The notes under the pieces: model-generated
What the model was told of the DNA's origin: nothing
The model's database searches: none
The model's input: the letters and a program-made list of their open reading frames with translations, nothing else
NCBI GenBank assembly: GCA_021199865.1
Contig: JAJQHG010000158.1
Span: 1-5,020 of the forward strand
Source of the DNA: Methanosphaera sp.
GTDB lineage: Archaea > Methanobacteriota > Methanobacteria > Methanobacteriales > Methanobacteriaceae
Reading direction: 5' to 3'
DNA: 5,020 bases
Made by a program: the position numbers and the translations under genes
In this document: piece after piece, positions 4,892 to 5,020 of the stretch
How the letters are laid out: each line of letters begins with the position of its first letter
How positions within the stretch are numbered: position 1 is the first letter of the stretch

Positions 4892-4896
4892 CCTCC
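4892..4896 (-). promoter_or_regulatory. Strong ribosome binding site of the HTH regulator
   Basis: The minus strand reads AGGAGGC, with GGAGG seven bases before the ATG at 4884. This fixes the start codon and implies a leader of at least some tens of bases, unlike gshA. Confidence 0.8.
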
Positions 4897-5020
4897 TACA
4901 ATTATTGTTATCTAATATATTATTTGTTAATAACTTTATTATCATGATTCTTTTTTATAATTACAAATTTTTAGTTTATCCTAATTAATATTATGTAATT
5001 ATAATTATAAAAATATTCAC
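4897..5020. other. AT-rich upstream region of the HTH regulator
   Basis: No gene is seen here. It should contain the regulator's promoter on the minus strand. Candidates are AATATATTA around 4913-4922, which is rather close to the ribosome binding site, and TTATAAAAAA around 4951-4960, which would give a leader of about 45 bases. The right end is simple AATTATA-type repeat (about 4995-5010). Confidence 0.4.

Noticed and set aside
4664..4915. Plus-strand serine-rich ORF over the HTH gene
   Set aside because: It is antisense to the regulator, which has a strong ribosome binding site and a recognisable HTH.

Overview
This very AT-rich 5 kb window looks like the chromosome of a methanogenic archaeon of the order Methanobacteriales, most likely Methanosphaera or a close relative. 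The grounds are the very low GC, heavy use of ATA, CTA and AGA codons, Shine-Dalgarno sites of the GGAGG / GTGAT type, an archaeal TTTATATA box ahead of one gene, and a gene set (DUF1848 protein, cysteine-rich COG2522-like HTH regulator, type I HsdS) common in such genomes. The genus is an inference from sequence character, not from a search.

Layout. (1) 1-549, minus strand: the first 183 residues of a type I restriction-modification specificity subunit (HsdS), cut by the window edge. (2) 715-1412, minus strand: two tandem paralogous small proteins of about 100 residues. Each has a ribbon-helix-helix/CcdA-like N-terminus and a second, HTH-like C-terminal segment. A possible 24-codon ORF with its own ribosome binding site lies between them. 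All are read toward hsdS. (3) 1413-1963: a 550-base stretch without an intact gene. It holds a small plus-strand ORF interrupted by one in-frame TAG, a 10-base palindromic unit repeated three times plus a fourth copy, a pair of 13-base direct repeats, and a 49-base tract of only A and T. (4) 1964-3355, minus strand: a stand-alone glutamate-cysteine ligase (GshA). (5) 3498-4433, plus strand: a DUF1848 protein with a C-terminal CxxxCxxC cluster, divergent from gshA. (6) 4486-4884, minus strand: a small HTH regulator with a cysteine-rich tail, convergent with the DUF1848 gene.

The left part (hsdS plus the paralogous DNA-binding proteins and a decayed small ORF) reads as an accessory defence or regulatory region. 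The right part holds three genes around thiols and metal/Fe-S chemistry: GshA makes gamma-glutamylcysteine, the DUF1848 protein has a predicted Fe-S site, and the regulator has a predicted metal-binding tail. A shared physiological role for these three is only suggested by proximity. No RNA gene, insertion sequence or CRISPR array is visible.
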